Shown here piece after piece: positions 1-6,942 of a DNA stretch of 10,819 nt. Where the stretch lies: positions 1-10,819 of the forward strand of contig JAFECY010000022.1 in assembly GCA_018241865.1 (NCBI GenBank), in the 5' to 3' direction. A program made the translations under genes and the position numbers. The notes under the pieces were generated by a model. The model was given only the letters and a program-made list of their open reading frames with translations. It had not been told where the DNA came from and did no database searches. The DNA comes from Pseudomonadota bacterium. Lineage in GTDB: Bacteria > Pseudomonadota > Gammaproteobacteria > Burkholderiales > Burkholderiaceae_D. The stretch's first letter is position 1; every line of letters begins with the position of its first letter.

Positions 1-78
1 ACCAGCCACACCGCCCGCCGCACATGTGGCGACGATCAAGCCGCGCCGGCCGCAATCGACCTCTTTTTCGTTACTCAT
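1..78 (-). CDS. petA: Ubiquinol-cytochrome c reductase Rieske iron-sulfur subunit, N-terminus only (partial)
   Basis: Only the first 26 codons lie in the window; the gene continues past base 1. The start is the ATG at 78-76. The peptide begins MSNEKEVDCGRRGLIVA and continues into a small, Gly/Ala-rich hydrophobic stretch. The GRRGLI core resembles a twin-arginine (Tat) signal. A short charged N-terminus, a twin-arginine and an uncleaved hydrophobic anchor are the usual N-terminal layout of bacterial Rieske proteins of the cytochrome bc1 complex, which oxidises ubiquinol and reduces cytochrome c. The 2Fe-2S-binding domain is not in the window. The call therefore rests on the N-terminus and on gene context. 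A near-consensus promoter lies about 50 bases upstream (134-162). The ribosome-binding site is weak (GGGG/TTGG). Another Tat-dependent protein would be the main alternative. Confidence 0.75.
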   Translation of the reverse strand, partial: MSNEKEVDCGRRGLIVATCAAGGVAG

Positions 79-133
79 ACCAACCCCAATCAGTCAAAAT
101 ATGAAATCTGCATAGAACTTCTCGCAACCTTAA

Positions 134-162
134 ATTATAACGAAGACACCCGGCGATTTGAA
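134..162 (-). promoter_or_regulatory. Sigma70-type promoter for petA
   Basis: Read on the minus strand, the -35 element is TTCAAA (162-157), the spacer is 17 bases, and the -10 element is a perfect TATAAT (139-134). Transcription would start near 127 and give a leader of about 48 nt before the petA ATG. The -10 match and spacing are seen directly; use in vivo is inferred. Confidence 0.65.
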
Positions 163-232
163 GTAAATCCATGCTCGGAAGCCATTTTTCCGTGAATCCC
201 CCCTTACTTACCCCCAAGATGAGGGCGCGCCT

Positions 233-262
233 TTGCCAAGCAGGAAGGCCTGCAGTTACAAT
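233..262 (+). promoter_or_regulatory. Candidate sigma70-type promoter for mscL
   Basis: The -35 element is TTGCCA (233-238), the spacer is 18 bases, and the -10 element is TACAAT (257-262). Transcription would start near 269 and give a leader of about 43 nt. The spacer contains an inverted repeat, GCAGG at 240-244 and CCTGC at 249-253, that could be an operator or could be chance. Bases 163-232, between this promoter and the petA promoter, show nothing else I recognise. Confidence 0.5.
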
Positions 263-311
263 CGGCCGGCGCTCTTGCGCTTAATTTCGCGCTCAAATTA
301 GGAGAAAAACC

Positions 312-725
312 ATGGGAATGATGCAGGAATTCAAGGAATTTGCCGTCAAGGGCAATGTAGTTGACCTGGCGGTCGCGGTGATTATCGGCGGCGCTTTCGG
401 CAAGATCGTCGATTCGGTAGTGCAAGACTTGATTATGCCGCTGATCGGCAAAGTGCTGGGCGGATTGGACTTCGCCAACTATTATCTCCCGCTGAATAAC
501 CAAGCCGCCAACCTGACTTTGGCCGAAGCCAAAAAAGCTGGCGCGGTATTCGCCTACGGCAACTTCCTCACGATCCTGCTCAACTTCCTCATTTTGGCTT
601 TCATCATTTTCCAAATGGTGCGCCTGATGAACAAGGCCAAAGGACCGGCTCCGGCCGCCGAAGCGCCGGCGACACCAGAAGAAGTGCTGTTGCTGCGCGA
701 GATTCGCGACAACCTGAAAAAATAA
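312..725 (+). CDS. mscL: Large-conductance mechanosensitive channel MscL
   Basis: This 137-residue inner-membrane protein is the pressure-relief channel that opens under membrane tension during osmotic downshock. The N-terminal amphipathic helix ([12 protein letters not shown]) leads into the family signature [20 protein letters not shown], which is the start of the pore-lining first membrane helix (about residues 15-45). A periplasmic loop follows (about 46-75). The second membrane helix is about 77-103, and the protein ends in a cytoplasmic helix after a Pro/Ala linker. Length matches the family (about 135-145 residues). The ATG at 312 is preceded by AGGAGA at 300-305. The gene is transcribed on its own, divergent from petA and convergent with the NIF3 gene only 9 bp downstream. 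MscL works as a homopentamer. Confidence 0.97.
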   Translation: MGMMQEFKEFAVKGNVVDLAVAVIIGGAFGKIVDSVVQDLIMPLIGKVLGGLDFANYYLPLNNQAANLTLAEAKKAGAVFAYGNFLTILLNFLILAFIIFQMVRLMNKAKGPAPAAEAPATPEEVLLLREIRDNLKK

Positions 726-734
726 TTTTCTTGG

Positions 735-1499
735 CTAAACCGGATTGGCAATGTCGATGAATTGATGATCGATGCCAAACCGGTTCGCCAGCGCCGCGCC
801 GACGGCTTGGACGCCATAGCGTTCCGTCGCATGATGACCGCAAGCCAAGTAAGCCACGCCGGCTTCACGCGCCAGATGCACGGTCGGCTCGGAAATCTCT
901 CCACTCAGATAAACGTTGACCCCGGCCGCGATCGCCTCACCCAACAGGTTTTGCGCCGCGCCGGTGCACCAGCCGATCTGGCTTATCGGTTGCGCTAGGT
1001 CGCCGATGACTTGCGGCGCGCGCCCCAAAGCCCGCTCCACCGCTTGCGCCAGCTTGCCGACCGTATCGATCGCTGGATCAGTCACACCCAGCCAGCCGAG
1101 ATCGTCTTCACCGAAACGGGATTGCGCCGTCAAACCAAGCTGCCGCGCCAATTGGGCATTGTTGCCAAGCTCGGGATGCATATCGAGCGGCAAGTGATAC
1201 GCAAATAAATTGATGTCATGCGCCAGTAGCAAGCGCAACCGATGGTGCTTTTGCCCGACGATGCGCGCATCCTCGCCGCGCCAGAAATAACCGTGATGCA
1301 CTAGGATGGCATCGGCATCGCCCGCGACGGCGGCTTCGATCAAAGCTAGACTGGCGGTGACACCGCTGACCACTTTGCCAATCCGCGCACAACCCTCCAC
1401 CTGCAAGCCGTTTGGACAATAATCGCGAAAACGTGCAATATTTAGCACTTGCGCGAGGTATTCGGCCATCGCGGTTCGATCCACTGTCTGTTGATTCAT
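735..1499 (-). CDS. NIF3-family dinuclear metal-binding protein (YbgI-like, GTP cyclohydrolase I type 2 homolog)
   Basis: A 254-residue protein of the NIF3/YbgI family, similar in length to E. coli YbgI (247). The metal site characteristic of the family is visible: the HHG motif (His68-His69), Asp106 in LPLDMH, and GHHATE near 221-226 with Glu226. These would hold two metal ions in a toroidal oligomer. The cellular function of the family is not settled, and the GTP cyclohydrolase label is only by homology. I chose the ATG at 1499 because AGGAAAAAG sits just upstream and the length fits. A longer frame opens at 1649 but runs through the N-terminus of the divergent protease gene. It converges with mscL and diverges from the protease gene, with 13 bp between start codons. 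No clear terminator follows, only a T-rich stretch after the stop. Confidence 0.9.
   Translation of the reverse strand: MNQQTVDRTAMAEYLAQVLNIARFRDYCPNGLQVEGCARIGKVVSGVTASLALIEAAVAGDADAILVHHGYFWRGEDARIVGQKHHRLRLLLAHDINLFAYHLPLDMHPELGNNAQLARQLGLTAQSRFGEDDLGWLGVTDPAIDTVGKLAQAVERALGRAPQVIGDLAQPISQIGWCTGAAQNLLGEAIAAGVNVYLSGEISEPTVHLAREAGVAYLACGHHATERYGVQAVGAALANRFGIDHQFIDIANPV
1412..1442 (+). promoter_or_regulatory. Weak candidate promoter for the protease gene, inside the NIF3 gene
   Basis: TTGGAC (1412-1417) and AATATT (1437-1442) are separated by 19 bases and lie about 70 bases upstream of the protease ATG. Spacing is long and the -10 match is imperfect. It is listed because the 13-bp divergent gap cannot itself hold a promoter, so one must lie inside the NIF3 coding region or further away. 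Confidence 0.22.
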
Positions 1500-1512
1500 T
1501 CTTCTTTTTCCT

Positions 1513-2682
1513 ATGCGACGTCTCTGGTTATTGTTTGCCCAAACCATCACAGTCGGTTTGGCGATCTGGTTTATTGTAGCGAGCCTCAAGCCCGAGTGGG
1601 TTGGTCGCGTGTTAGGCGGTGCCCAAACCGTGAAGCTCACTTCCTCCACCGTGAGCGTTCAAGAAGCTGCGCCCAGCTCGGACGCAAGCAGTCACGATTC
1701 CTATCGCGACGCCGCTAAGCGAGCCATGCCGGCCGTGGTCAATATCTATACGTCCAAGGCTTCGCGCCAGCGCAATCCGATGATGGATGATCCATTCTTT
1801 CGCCGTTTCTTCGGCGATCAAGATCAGGATGAAAAACAATTTAGCCTCGGCTCCGGCGTCATCGTCAGCAGCCAAGGCTATATTCTGACCAACAACCATG
1901 TGGTTGAAGCTGCCGACGAGATCGAAGTGGCGCTGGCCGATGGCCGCAAAGCTGCCGGCAAGGTGGTCGGCACCGACAGCGAAACCGACCTCGCGGTTAT
2001 CAAGATTGATTTACCGAACCTGCCAGCAATCACGCTGGGACGGGTCGAACAATCCCGCGTCGGCGACGTGGTGCTGGCGATCGGCAATCCCTTCGGCGTC
2101 GGCCAAACTGTCACCATGGGCATCATCTCGGCGCTGGGTCGCAATCATCTCGGCATCAACACGTTCGAGAATTTCATCCAGACCGACGCCGCCATCAACC
2201 CCGGCAATTCCGGCGGCGCGCTGATCGACACCAACGGCAATCTGCTCGGCATCAACACGGCGATTTATTCGCGCAGCGGCGGCTCGCTCGGCATCGGCTT
2301 CGCTATCCCGGTTTCCACGGTCAAGAGTGTGATGGATGCGATCATCAGCACCGGTCAAGTGACACGCGGCTGGATCGGTGTCGAACCGCAGGACATCACA
2401 CCGGAACTGGCGGAGAGTTTCGGTCTTCAGCAGAAATCTGGCGCGATCATCGCCGGCGTGCTGAAAGGCGGTCCGGCCGACAAAGCTGGCATGCGCCCCG
2501 GCGACATTTTGGTGGAAGTGGAAGACAAGCCGGTCAACGACACCACCGATATGCTCAATCTGATCGCGCAACTCCCGCCCGGCAACAAGGTTAGGATGAC
2601 CGTGTTGCGCAAGAGTGAAAAAACGGTGCTGGACGTGAGCGTCGGTAAACGGCCGAAAATCAAACACGAATCCGACGAATAA
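1513..2682 (+). CDS. Membrane-anchored trypsin-like serine protease with one PDZ domain (DegS/HtrA family)
   Basis: A 389-residue S1C-family protease of the periplasm. Residues 5-23 form an uncleaved membrane anchor, and a variable linker runs to about 65. The protease domain covers about 66-270, with catalytic triad His129 (TNNHV), Asp159 (SETDLAV) and Ser233 (GNSGGAL). A single PDZ domain covers about 285-375, and a short charged tail ends the protein. An anchor plus one PDZ domain resembles DegS rather than the soluble two-PDZ DegP/DegQ. DegS-type proteases act in envelope stress sensing; whether this one cleaves an RseA-like anti-sigma factor cannot be seen here. The ATG at 1513 has no good Shine-Dalgarno sequence, but an in-frame TGA at 1492 rules out any upstream ATG, GTG or TTG start. 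The DUF2461 gene follows after 17 bp and is probably cotranscribed. Confidence 0.93.
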   Translation: MRRLWLLFAQTITVGLAIWFIVASLKPEWVGRVLGGAQTVKLTSSTVSVQEAAPSSDASSHDSYRDAAKRAMPAVVNIYTSKASRQRNPMMDDPFFRRFFGDQDQDEKQFSLGSGVIVSSQGYILTNNHVVEAADEIEVALADGRKAAGKVVGTDSETDLAVIKIDLPNLPAITLGRVEQSRVGDVVLAIGNPFGVGQTVTMGIISALGRNHLGINTFENFIQTDAAINPGNSGGALIDTNGNLLGINTAIYSRSGGSLGIGFAIPVSTVKSVMDAIISTGQVTRGWIGVEPQDITPELAESFGLQQKSGAIIAGVLKGGPADKAGMRPGDILVEVEDKPVNDTTDMLNLIAQLPPGNKVRMTVLRKSEKTVLDVSVGKRPKIKHESDE

Positions 2683-2699
2683 CATCGTCGAGAGCAATC

Positions 2700-3374
2700 A
2701 TGCATGTGCGCGATCTGACGCAATTTTTGGCGGAGCTGGCGGAGAACAATAACCGCGCTTGGTTCGTCATGAACAAGCCGCGCTATGACATCTTGCGTGC
2801 CGAATTTTTGATGCTGGTGACACAACTGATTGCCGACATCAGCCAATTCGATCCCGCCATCGCCGACTGCAATCCGAAGAAAGCGCTGTTCCGCATCAAC
2901 CGCGACATGCGCTTTTCCGCCGACAAGCGCCCGTACAAAACCACCTTCTCGGCCGCTATCACCGCCAGCGGCTTGAAGAAGCCGAGCCAAGGCGGTGGCC
3001 CGGCCTATTACTTCCACATCGACGCCGACGGCATGCTGCTCATTGCTGGCGGCGAATACATGCCGCCTTCCGACCGCTTGCGCGCGATCCGCCAACATGT
3101 GATCGATGACGCCGCCGGCTTCGGCAAGATGCTAAAGAACCGCAAATTGAAGGAGAGCTTCGGCGGCTTGCAAGAAGAAGGCAAGCTAAGCCGCCCGCCC
3201 AAAGGATTCGATGCCGACAGCCCGCAGATCGAGCACATCAAGCTGAAGAGCTTTATCGTCTGGAAGGAAAGCAGCCTGAAGAAGAAAATCCCGGCGGATT
3301 TGAAGCAGGAGATCCTGAACGGGTGCAAAGATGCGCAGGCGCTGATTAACTGGCTGCGTCAGGTAAAAACTTAG
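2700..3374 (+). CDS. DUF2461 family protein (TIGR02453-type), function unknown
   Basis: A 224-residue, probably cytoplasmic protein with no signal peptide or membrane segment. It shows the conserved core of the DUF2461 family: an N-terminal helical part with NNRAWF and a RYDILRAEF stretch, then FRINRDMRFSADKRPYKT at about residues 64-81, a GPAYYFHID strand, and a GGGEYMPP-like turn (here AGGEYMPPSDRL). Length is normal for the family. No biochemical role is established that I know of. It begins 17 bp after the protease stop, with GAGAG (2690-2694) upstream of the ATG, which suggests cotranscription. Its TAG stop (3372-3374) overlaps the TAA of tatC on the other strand (3371-3373). Confidence 0.88.
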   Translation: MHVRDLTQFLAELAENNNRAWFVMNKPRYDILRAEFLMLVTQLIADISQFDPAIADCNPKKALFRINRDMRFSADKRPYKTTFSAAITASGLKKPSQGGGPAYYFHIDADGMLLIAGGEYMPPSDRLRAIRQHVIDDAAGFGKMLKNRKLKESFGGLQEEGKLSRPPKGFDADSPQIEHIKLKSFIVWKESSLKKKIPADLKQEILNGCKDAQALINWLRQVKT

Positions 3375-3389
3375 GAAGCTTTTTCTTCC
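3361..3389 (-). terminator. Possible weak intrinsic terminator at the end of tatC
   Basis: On the minus strand, GGAAG (3389-3385) and CTTCC (3378-3374) can form a 5-bp stem with a 6-base loop. TAAG and a run of five T follow. The stem overlaps the last tatC codons and is short, so termination would be weak. No comparable T run follows it in the plus direction. Confidence 0.3.
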
Positions 3390-4114
3390 GGCGCTTGCGT
3401 AACCCGGACGAACAGCGGCGCGACCAACAAACCGACTTCATACAACACACAGATCGGCACGGCCATGAAGATCATGCTCATGATGTCCGGTGGCGCCACC
3501 ACGGCGGCAATCGCAAATGCCGCCACGATCACGTAGGCGCGTATCTGTTTTAGCTTTTCGATGCTGACCAGTCCCATGCGCACCAGCACGATCACCACGA
3601 TCGGCACTTCAAAAATGATGCCGAAGCCCAAGCACATGGTCATCACGAAATCGAAGTAGCTTTCAATGTCGGGGGAAATCTTGATGGCGTGCGGCGCATA
3701 ATCGTAAATCACCTTGAACACATTGCCGAACACGAAGAAATAACAAAACGCCACGCCGAACACGAACAGCAAAGTCGAGGAAATCACCAGCGGCGCAATC
3801 AAGCGTTTTTCATGCGCATACAGGCCGGGCGCGATGAACGCCCATGCTTGGTACAGTACCCACGGCAAGGCCAGCATGAACGACACGAGGAAGGTGAGCT
3901 TCATCGGAATCAGGAAGGGGCTAATGATGCCGGTGGCGATCATGTTCGTGCCGTGCGGCAGCGCCGCGATCATCGGCCGCGCCATGAAATCGTAAATCGC
4001 CGGCCCGCGCGGCCAGATGAAATACAACACGCAAAAAATAACCAGCACACTCAACGCCGACTTAACCACGCGACTGCGCAGTTCGATGAGATGCGATATG
4101 AAGGAATCTTCCAC
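3371..4114 (-). CDS. tatC: Sec-independent protein translocase subunit TatC
   Basis: The six-helix inner-membrane core of the twin-arginine translocase. With TatB it binds the twin-arginine signal of folded substrates and recruits TatA. The conserved N-terminal motif SFISHLIELRSR (HLxELRxR) precedes the first membrane helix, and the FGIIFEVP motif holds the conserved FxxP-type glutamate in the middle of the protein. Six hydrophobic segments can be traced. The start is uncertain. The GTG at 4114 (247 codons) has AGGA 8 bases upstream (4126-4123), inside the longer reading frame. A TTG at 4138 would give 255 residues but has no visible ribosome-binding site, and no in-frame ATG lies between the tatB stop and either codon. 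It is the last gene of the his-hinT-tat run and converges with the DUF2461 gene with a 4-bp overlap. Confidence 0.95.
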   Translation of the reverse strand: MEDSFISHLIELRSRVVKSALSVLVIFCVLYFIWPRGPAIYDFMARPMIAALPHGTNMIATGIISPFLIPMKLTFLVSFMLALPWVLYQAWAFIAPGLYAHEKRLIAPLVISSTLLFVFGVAFCYFFVFGNVFKVIYDYAPHAIKISPDIESYFDFVMTMCLGFGIIFEVPIVVIVLVRMGLVSIEKLKQIRAYVIVAAFAIAAVVAPPDIMSMIFMAVPICVLYEVGLLVAPLFVRVTQAPEEKAS

Positions 4115-4152
4115 GCCTGTGTTCCTGGTGTTGGCCAATCGAGAAAGGCGCG

Positions 4153-4647
4153 TCAGTAAAATGAAGAGGATTTACCAGCACTGCCGGGGCGATATTTCGC
4201 CACTCTGGCGGCAGCGGAAATGATGCGAGTCTTGCGACCATTCTGCTGCTTGTACCAACCCGGCACAGCGGACGTACGCGCTAATTTCTTCCGACGGAAA
4301 TTCCTGAGTTTGAGCGCCATCTGATCTGGCGTCGGCGTCGCTTGCAGGGACACGGATGCGGCATCGCCATGCCACGCCGAGTGGATCGTATTCTCGACAC
4401 TGGCCAGATTATCAGCCACGGCTTTTTCCATCTTGCCAGCAGCCTCTTGGAAGCCTTGCTGCATTTTGCGCAATTCATCCAATTCGATTTCGCGGCTGAC
4501 CTCCGCTTTGACTTGATTGAGATAACGCTGTGCCCGACCAAACAGACTGCCGGCCATGCGTGCCACGGTCGGCAGCTTTTCCGGCCCGATCACGACCAAG
4601 GCGACCGCGCCGACCAGCAACATCTTGGTCAAGCCGATATCCAGCAT
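4153..4647 (-). CDS. tatB: Sec-independent protein translocase subunit TatB
   Basis: A 164-residue protein with one N-terminal membrane helix (MLDIGLTKMLLVGAVALVVI), the GPEKLP hinge at about residues 21-26, a long amphipathic and charged helix (about 27-90), and a variable basic C-terminus. The MxDIG start and IGPEKLP hinge separate TatB from TatA, which has FGTKKL at that place. TatB pairs with TatC to form the substrate receptor. The ATG at 4647 has AAGGTGG (4660-4654) six bases upstream. It lies 38 bp after tatA and before tatC. The C-terminal 45 residues are rich in Lys, Arg, Ala and Ser, and this part is poorly conserved in the family generally. Confidence 0.96.
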   Translation of the reverse strand: MLDIGLTKMLLVGAVALVVIGPEKLPTVARMAGSLFGRAQRYLNQVKAEVSREIELDELRKMQQGFQEAAGKMEKAVADNLASVENTIHSAWHGDAASVSLQATPTPDQMALKLRNFRRKKLARTSAVPGWYKQQNGRKTRIISAAARVAKYRPGSAGKSSSFY

Positions 4648-4685
4648 GTCATGCCACCTTATTCGTGTACGCCGCCATCAGCGCA

Positions 4686-4910
4686 TCAGCTCTTGGTTTT
4701 TTCTTTGGCTTCGACGTCGATCGCAGCCTTGTCGGCCAGTTGCGAAGGCGCGGCGTTCTGGGCGTTTTTTTCCTCTTCGCCATTCATGCCATCCTTAAAA
4801 CCCTTCACTGCCTTACCGAGATCGGAGCCGATATTACCTAGTTTTTTAGTGCCAAAAATCAGCACCACCACCAGCAGCAGCAGCAGCAGATGCCCCATGC
4901 TCAAACCCAT
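4686..4910 (-). CDS. tatA: Sec-independent protein translocase subunit TatA
   Basis: A 74-residue protein that oligomerises to form the Tat protein-conducting element. A short membrane helix ([14 protein letters not shown]) is followed by the FGTKKL hinge at about residues 20-25, then an amphipathic helix with [15 protein letters not shown], then an acidic and Ala-rich tail. The ATG at 4910 has a near-perfect AAGGAG (4922-4917) six bases upstream, so I prefer it to an in-frame extension to 4988. The membrane helix is encoded by a pure triplet tract, (CTG)6 followed by (GTG)3, which is unusual. A palindrome sits directly upstream of the ribosome-binding site (4926-4939). The gene lies between hinT and tatB on the same strand. 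Confidence 0.96.
   Translation of the reverse strand: MGLSMGHLLLLLLVVVLIFGTKKLGNIGSDLGKAVKGFKDGMNGEEEKNAQNAAPSQLADKAAIDVEAKEKTKS
4863..4889 (-). repeat. Triplet tract (CTG)6(GTG)3 inside tatA
   Basis: On the plus strand it reads as three CAC followed by six CAG (4863-4889). On the coding strand this is six CTG (Leu) and three GTG (Val) codons in a row, in frame. It forms most of the TatA membrane helix. Confidence 0.9.
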
Positions 4911-4925
4911 GATTTTCTCCTTGCC

Positions 4926-4939
4926 GGACGCATGCGTCC
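4926..4939. repeat. Perfect 14-bp palindrome between hinT and tatA
   Basis: GGACGCATGCGTCC is its own reverse complement. It ends four bases before the tatA Shine-Dalgarno sequence. In RNA it could fold as a 5-bp stem with a CAUG tetraloop; in DNA it could bind a dimeric regulator. No T run follows, so it is not an intrinsic terminator. Function unknown. Confidence 0.6.
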
Positions 4940-4969
4940 TGATGTCAACACCTAGCTGCAGGCGTGACC

Positions 4970-5341
4970 TTATCGAAAACCGCGCCAAGGACGCGGGCCG
5001 CCATACACATGCAGATGCATATGGTAAACCTCTTGTCCGCCTTCCGGGCCGACGTTGAATTGCGTGCGGAAACCGCCGCTGCCAACCGCCCCGCCGTTTG
5101 GCACATAGCCATTGCCCAGTTCACTCGCCAGCTTTGGTGCCAGCAACATCATTTTACCCAACAATGCCGCATGCTTCTGTTCGCACTCGGCTAGGGTCGG
5201 AATGTGTTCCTTGGGCACGATCAAAAAATGCATCGGCGCGGCCGGGTTGATGTCGTGAAAAGCAATCACGTCCTCATCTTCATAGACCGTTTTCGAGGGG
5301 ATTTGTTTCGCGGCAATTTTGCAGAAGATGCAGTCGTCCAA
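4970..5341 (-). CDS. hinT: HIT-family purine nucleoside phosphoramidase (HinT-like)
   Basis: A 123-residue histidine-triad protein. It begins [16 protein letters not shown] (initiator read as Met), has the typical [14 protein letters not shown] segment, and ends with the nucleotide-binding triad HMHLHVYGG (HxHxH) about ten residues from the C-terminus. Members hydrolyse AMP bonded through nitrogen, such as adenosine phosphoramidate or lysyl-AMP. The start is TTG at 5341, because GAGGAG (5353-5348) is well placed before it and the family normally begins at this point. In-frame codons upstream run through the end of hisE. The hisE TGA overlaps this Shine-Dalgarno sequence, which suggests coupled translation. 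It lies between hisE and tatA. Confidence 0.93.
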   Translation of the reverse strand: MDDCIFCKIAAKQIPSKTVYEDEDVIAFHDINPAAPMHFLIVPKEHIPTLAECEQKHAALLGKMMLLAPKLASELGNGYVPNGGAVGSGGFRTQFNVGPEGGQEVYHMHLHVYGGPRPWRGFR

Positions 5342-5351
5342 GGCTTTCTCC

Positions 5352-5720
5352 TCAATCCTGACGTTCGTCCTGTTCGCGTGCGGCGAGCTTACGATTGGCT
5401 TTTTCTTCGATGCCCGATATGCCTTCACGACGCGCCAATTCGCGCAACACATCCTGCGGCGTCAAATCGAATTGCGCCAACATAATCATCGAGTGGAACC
5501 AGAGATCGGCGCATTCATACAGCACTTTCGACTTGTCGCCGGACGCACGCGCATCCTTGGCGGCCATCACAGTTTCGGTGGCTTCTTCGCCGATCTTTTT
5601 CAAGATCGCATCGTCGCCTTTCGAGAACAGACGCGAGACATAGGATGTGTCCGGGTCGCCGCCATTGACCAACTTGCGCGATTCGATCACATCGGCCAGA
5701 CGTTTCAGGGTATCGCTCAT
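5352..5720 (-). CDS. hisE: Phosphoribosyl-ATP pyrophosphohydrolase HisE
   Basis: A 122-residue MazG-like all-alpha pyrophosphatase that converts phosphoribosyl-ATP to phosphoribosyl-AMP, the second step of histidine synthesis. Recognisable features are the [26 protein letters not shown] segment at about residues 24-49, whose EE/E residues would bind Mg, and [12 protein letters not shown] at about 64-75. The C-terminus is charged and variable ([11 protein letters not shown]). It is separate from HisI rather than fused as in enterobacterial HisIE. The ATG at 5720 has no strong ribosome-binding site. A GC-rich hairpin (5727-5746) lies just before it. The stop overlaps the hinT Shine-Dalgarno sequence. 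Confidence 0.96.
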   Translation of the reverse strand: MSDTLKRLADVIESRKLVNGGDPDTSYVSRLFSKGDDAILKKIGEEATETVMAAKDARASGDKSKVLYECADLWFHSMIMLAQFDLTPQDVLRELARREGISGIEEKANRKLAAREQDERQD

Positions 5721-5726
5721 AGGTTT

Positions 5727-5746
5727 GCGGCGGTGCTTGACGCCGC
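5727..5746 (-). repeat. GC-rich hairpin in the hisI-hisE spacer
   Basis: GCGGCG (5746-5741) and CGCCGC (5732-5727) form a 6-bp stem with an 8-base loop, 6 bases before the hisE ATG. No T run follows, so it is not an intrinsic terminator. It may affect hisE translation or be chance in GC-rich DNA. Confidence 0.35.
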
Positions 5747-5763
5747 CGGCTCGTCAGTAAAAA

Positions 5764-6171
5764 TCATTTCTTGTAAATGCGCTCGGGGTCTTTCAAGACC
5801 GGTTCGACCGCTTTCCATGCGCCGCCTTTTTTCTCCTGTTCCAATTTCTGGAAAAAACAGGAATGGCGGCCAGTATGGCAAGCAATGCCATCGGCTTGCT
5901 CGACCTTCAGCAAGACCACGTCCTCGTCGCAGTCGAGGCGAATTTCATGCACCTTTTGCACATGGCCGGATTCCTCGCCCTTGTGCCACAGCTTCTTGCG
6001 CGAGCGACTCCAATAGACCGCTTCGCCGAGCTCGACGGTTTTCGCCAGTGCTTCGCGATTCATCCAAGCGAACATCAGCACATCATTGGAGCCGACTTCT
6101 TGAGCGATCACTGGCACGAGGCCGTGCTCGTCCCATTTCACTTTGTTCAACCAAGCAGCGTTGGTACTCAT
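5764..6171 (-). CDS. hisI: Phosphoribosyl-AMP cyclohydrolase HisI
   Basis: A 135-residue cytoplasmic enzyme that opens the adenine ring of phosphoribosyl-AMP to give ProFAR, the third step of histidine synthesis. Family motifs are all present: [10 protein letters not shown] at about residues 33-42, [18 protein letters not shown] at about 53-70, the metal-binding RLDCDED at about 78-84, and the zinc-binding CHTGRHSCF at about 98-106. It is a stand-alone HisI. The ATG at 6171 overlaps the hisF TGA as ATGA (6168-6171), and GAGG lies a few bases upstream, so translation is probably coupled to hisF. hisE follows after 43 bp. Confidence 0.97.
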   Translation of the reverse strand: MSTNAAWLNKVKWDEHGLVPVIAQEVGSNDVLMFAWMNREALAKTVELGEAVYWSRSRKKLWHKGEESGHVQKVHEIRLDCDEDVVLLKVEQADGIACHTGRHSCFFQKLEQEKKGGAWKAVEPVLKDPERIYKK

Positions 6172-6932
6172 GTCAACCTCACCGGTATGCCTTGCGCATC
6201 CATGAAACGCTTGGCTTCGCCGACCGTATGCTGGCCGTAGTGGAAGATGCTAGCGGCCAGCACCGCATCGGCATGCCCATTCTTGATGCCGTCGGCCAGA
6301 TCCTGCAAACCGCCGACGCCGCCGGAAGCGATCACCGGCACATTCACCGCGTCGGACACCGCGCGCGTCAGCGCCAGATCAAAGCCGCTCTTGGTGCCGT
6401 CACGGTCCATGCTGGTCAGCAGCAATTCACCAGCACCAAGCTGTTCCATTTTTTGCGCCCATTCGACCACGTCGATCCCGGTCGACTTGCGGCCGCCGTG
6501 CGTGAACACTTCCCAGCGGCCGTCGCCGCTTTGCTTGGCGTCGATCGCCACCACGATGCATTGCGAACCGTACTTCTGCGCGGCGTCGAACACCAATTGC
6601 GGATTGCTGACTGCCGCGCTGTTCATGCTGACCTTGTCGGCACCGGCATTCAACAGGCGGCGCACATCTTCCACCGCGCGCACGCCGCCGCCAACCGTCA
6701 GCGGAATAAAAACTTTCGACGCCACCGCTTCGATGATGTGCAGGATCAGATCGCGCCCGTCGGAGGTAGCGGTAATGTCGAGAAAGGTGATTTCATCGGC
6801 GCCTTGCTCGTCGTAACGGCTGGCGATTTCGACCGGGTCGCCAGCATCGCGCAGCTCGACAAAGTTAATCCCTTTGACGACCCGTCCTGCGGTCACATCG
6901 AGACAAGGGATGATGCGTTTAGCCAGCGCCAT
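6168..6932 (-). CDS. hisF: Imidazole glycerol phosphate synthase, cyclase subunit HisF
   Basis: A 254-residue (beta/alpha)8-barrel. With HisH it converts PRFAR and ammonia to imidazole glycerol phosphate and AICAR, linking histidine and purine synthesis. The two catalytic aspartates are in IPCLDV (Asp12) and VVAIDAK (Asp131). Phosphate-binding loops appear as LTVGGGVR (about 78-85) and [18 protein letters not shown] is also typical. Length is standard. It begins 10 bp after the hisA stop, with only a weak ribosome-binding site, and its stop overlaps hisI. The half-barrel repeat of the HisA/HisF family is visible in the paired GGG and GGV loops. Confidence 0.98.
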   Translation of the reverse strand: MALAKRIIPCLDVTAGRVVKGINFVELRDAGDPVEIASRYDEQGADEITFLDITATSDGRDLILHIIEAVASKVFIPLTVGGGVRAVEDVRRLLNAGADKVSMNSAAVSNPQLVFDAAQKYGSQCIVVAIDAKQSGDGRWEVFTHGGRKSTGIDVVEWAQKMEQLGAGELLLTSMDRDGTKSGFDLALTRAVSDAVNVPVIASGGVGGLQDLADGIKNGHADAVLAASIFHYGQHTVGEAKRFMDAQGIPVRLT

Positions 6933-6942
6933 GAGATACCGT

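Noticed and set aside
204..614. A 136-codon minus-strand open frame opposite mscL
   Set aside because: It is the mirror of mscL and runs through the mscL promoter region, with no recognisable features.
689..725. A hairpin at the end of mscL (CGCGA/TCGCG stem with flanking GTTG/CAAC) followed by an A/T-rich stretch
   Set aside because: The stem is short and interrupted, lies within the coding sequence, and the following T run is broken, so I do not call a terminator.
2427..3098. A 223-codon minus-strand open frame spanning the protease and DUF2461 genes
   Set aside because: It is antisense to two well-supported genes and has no domain signature.
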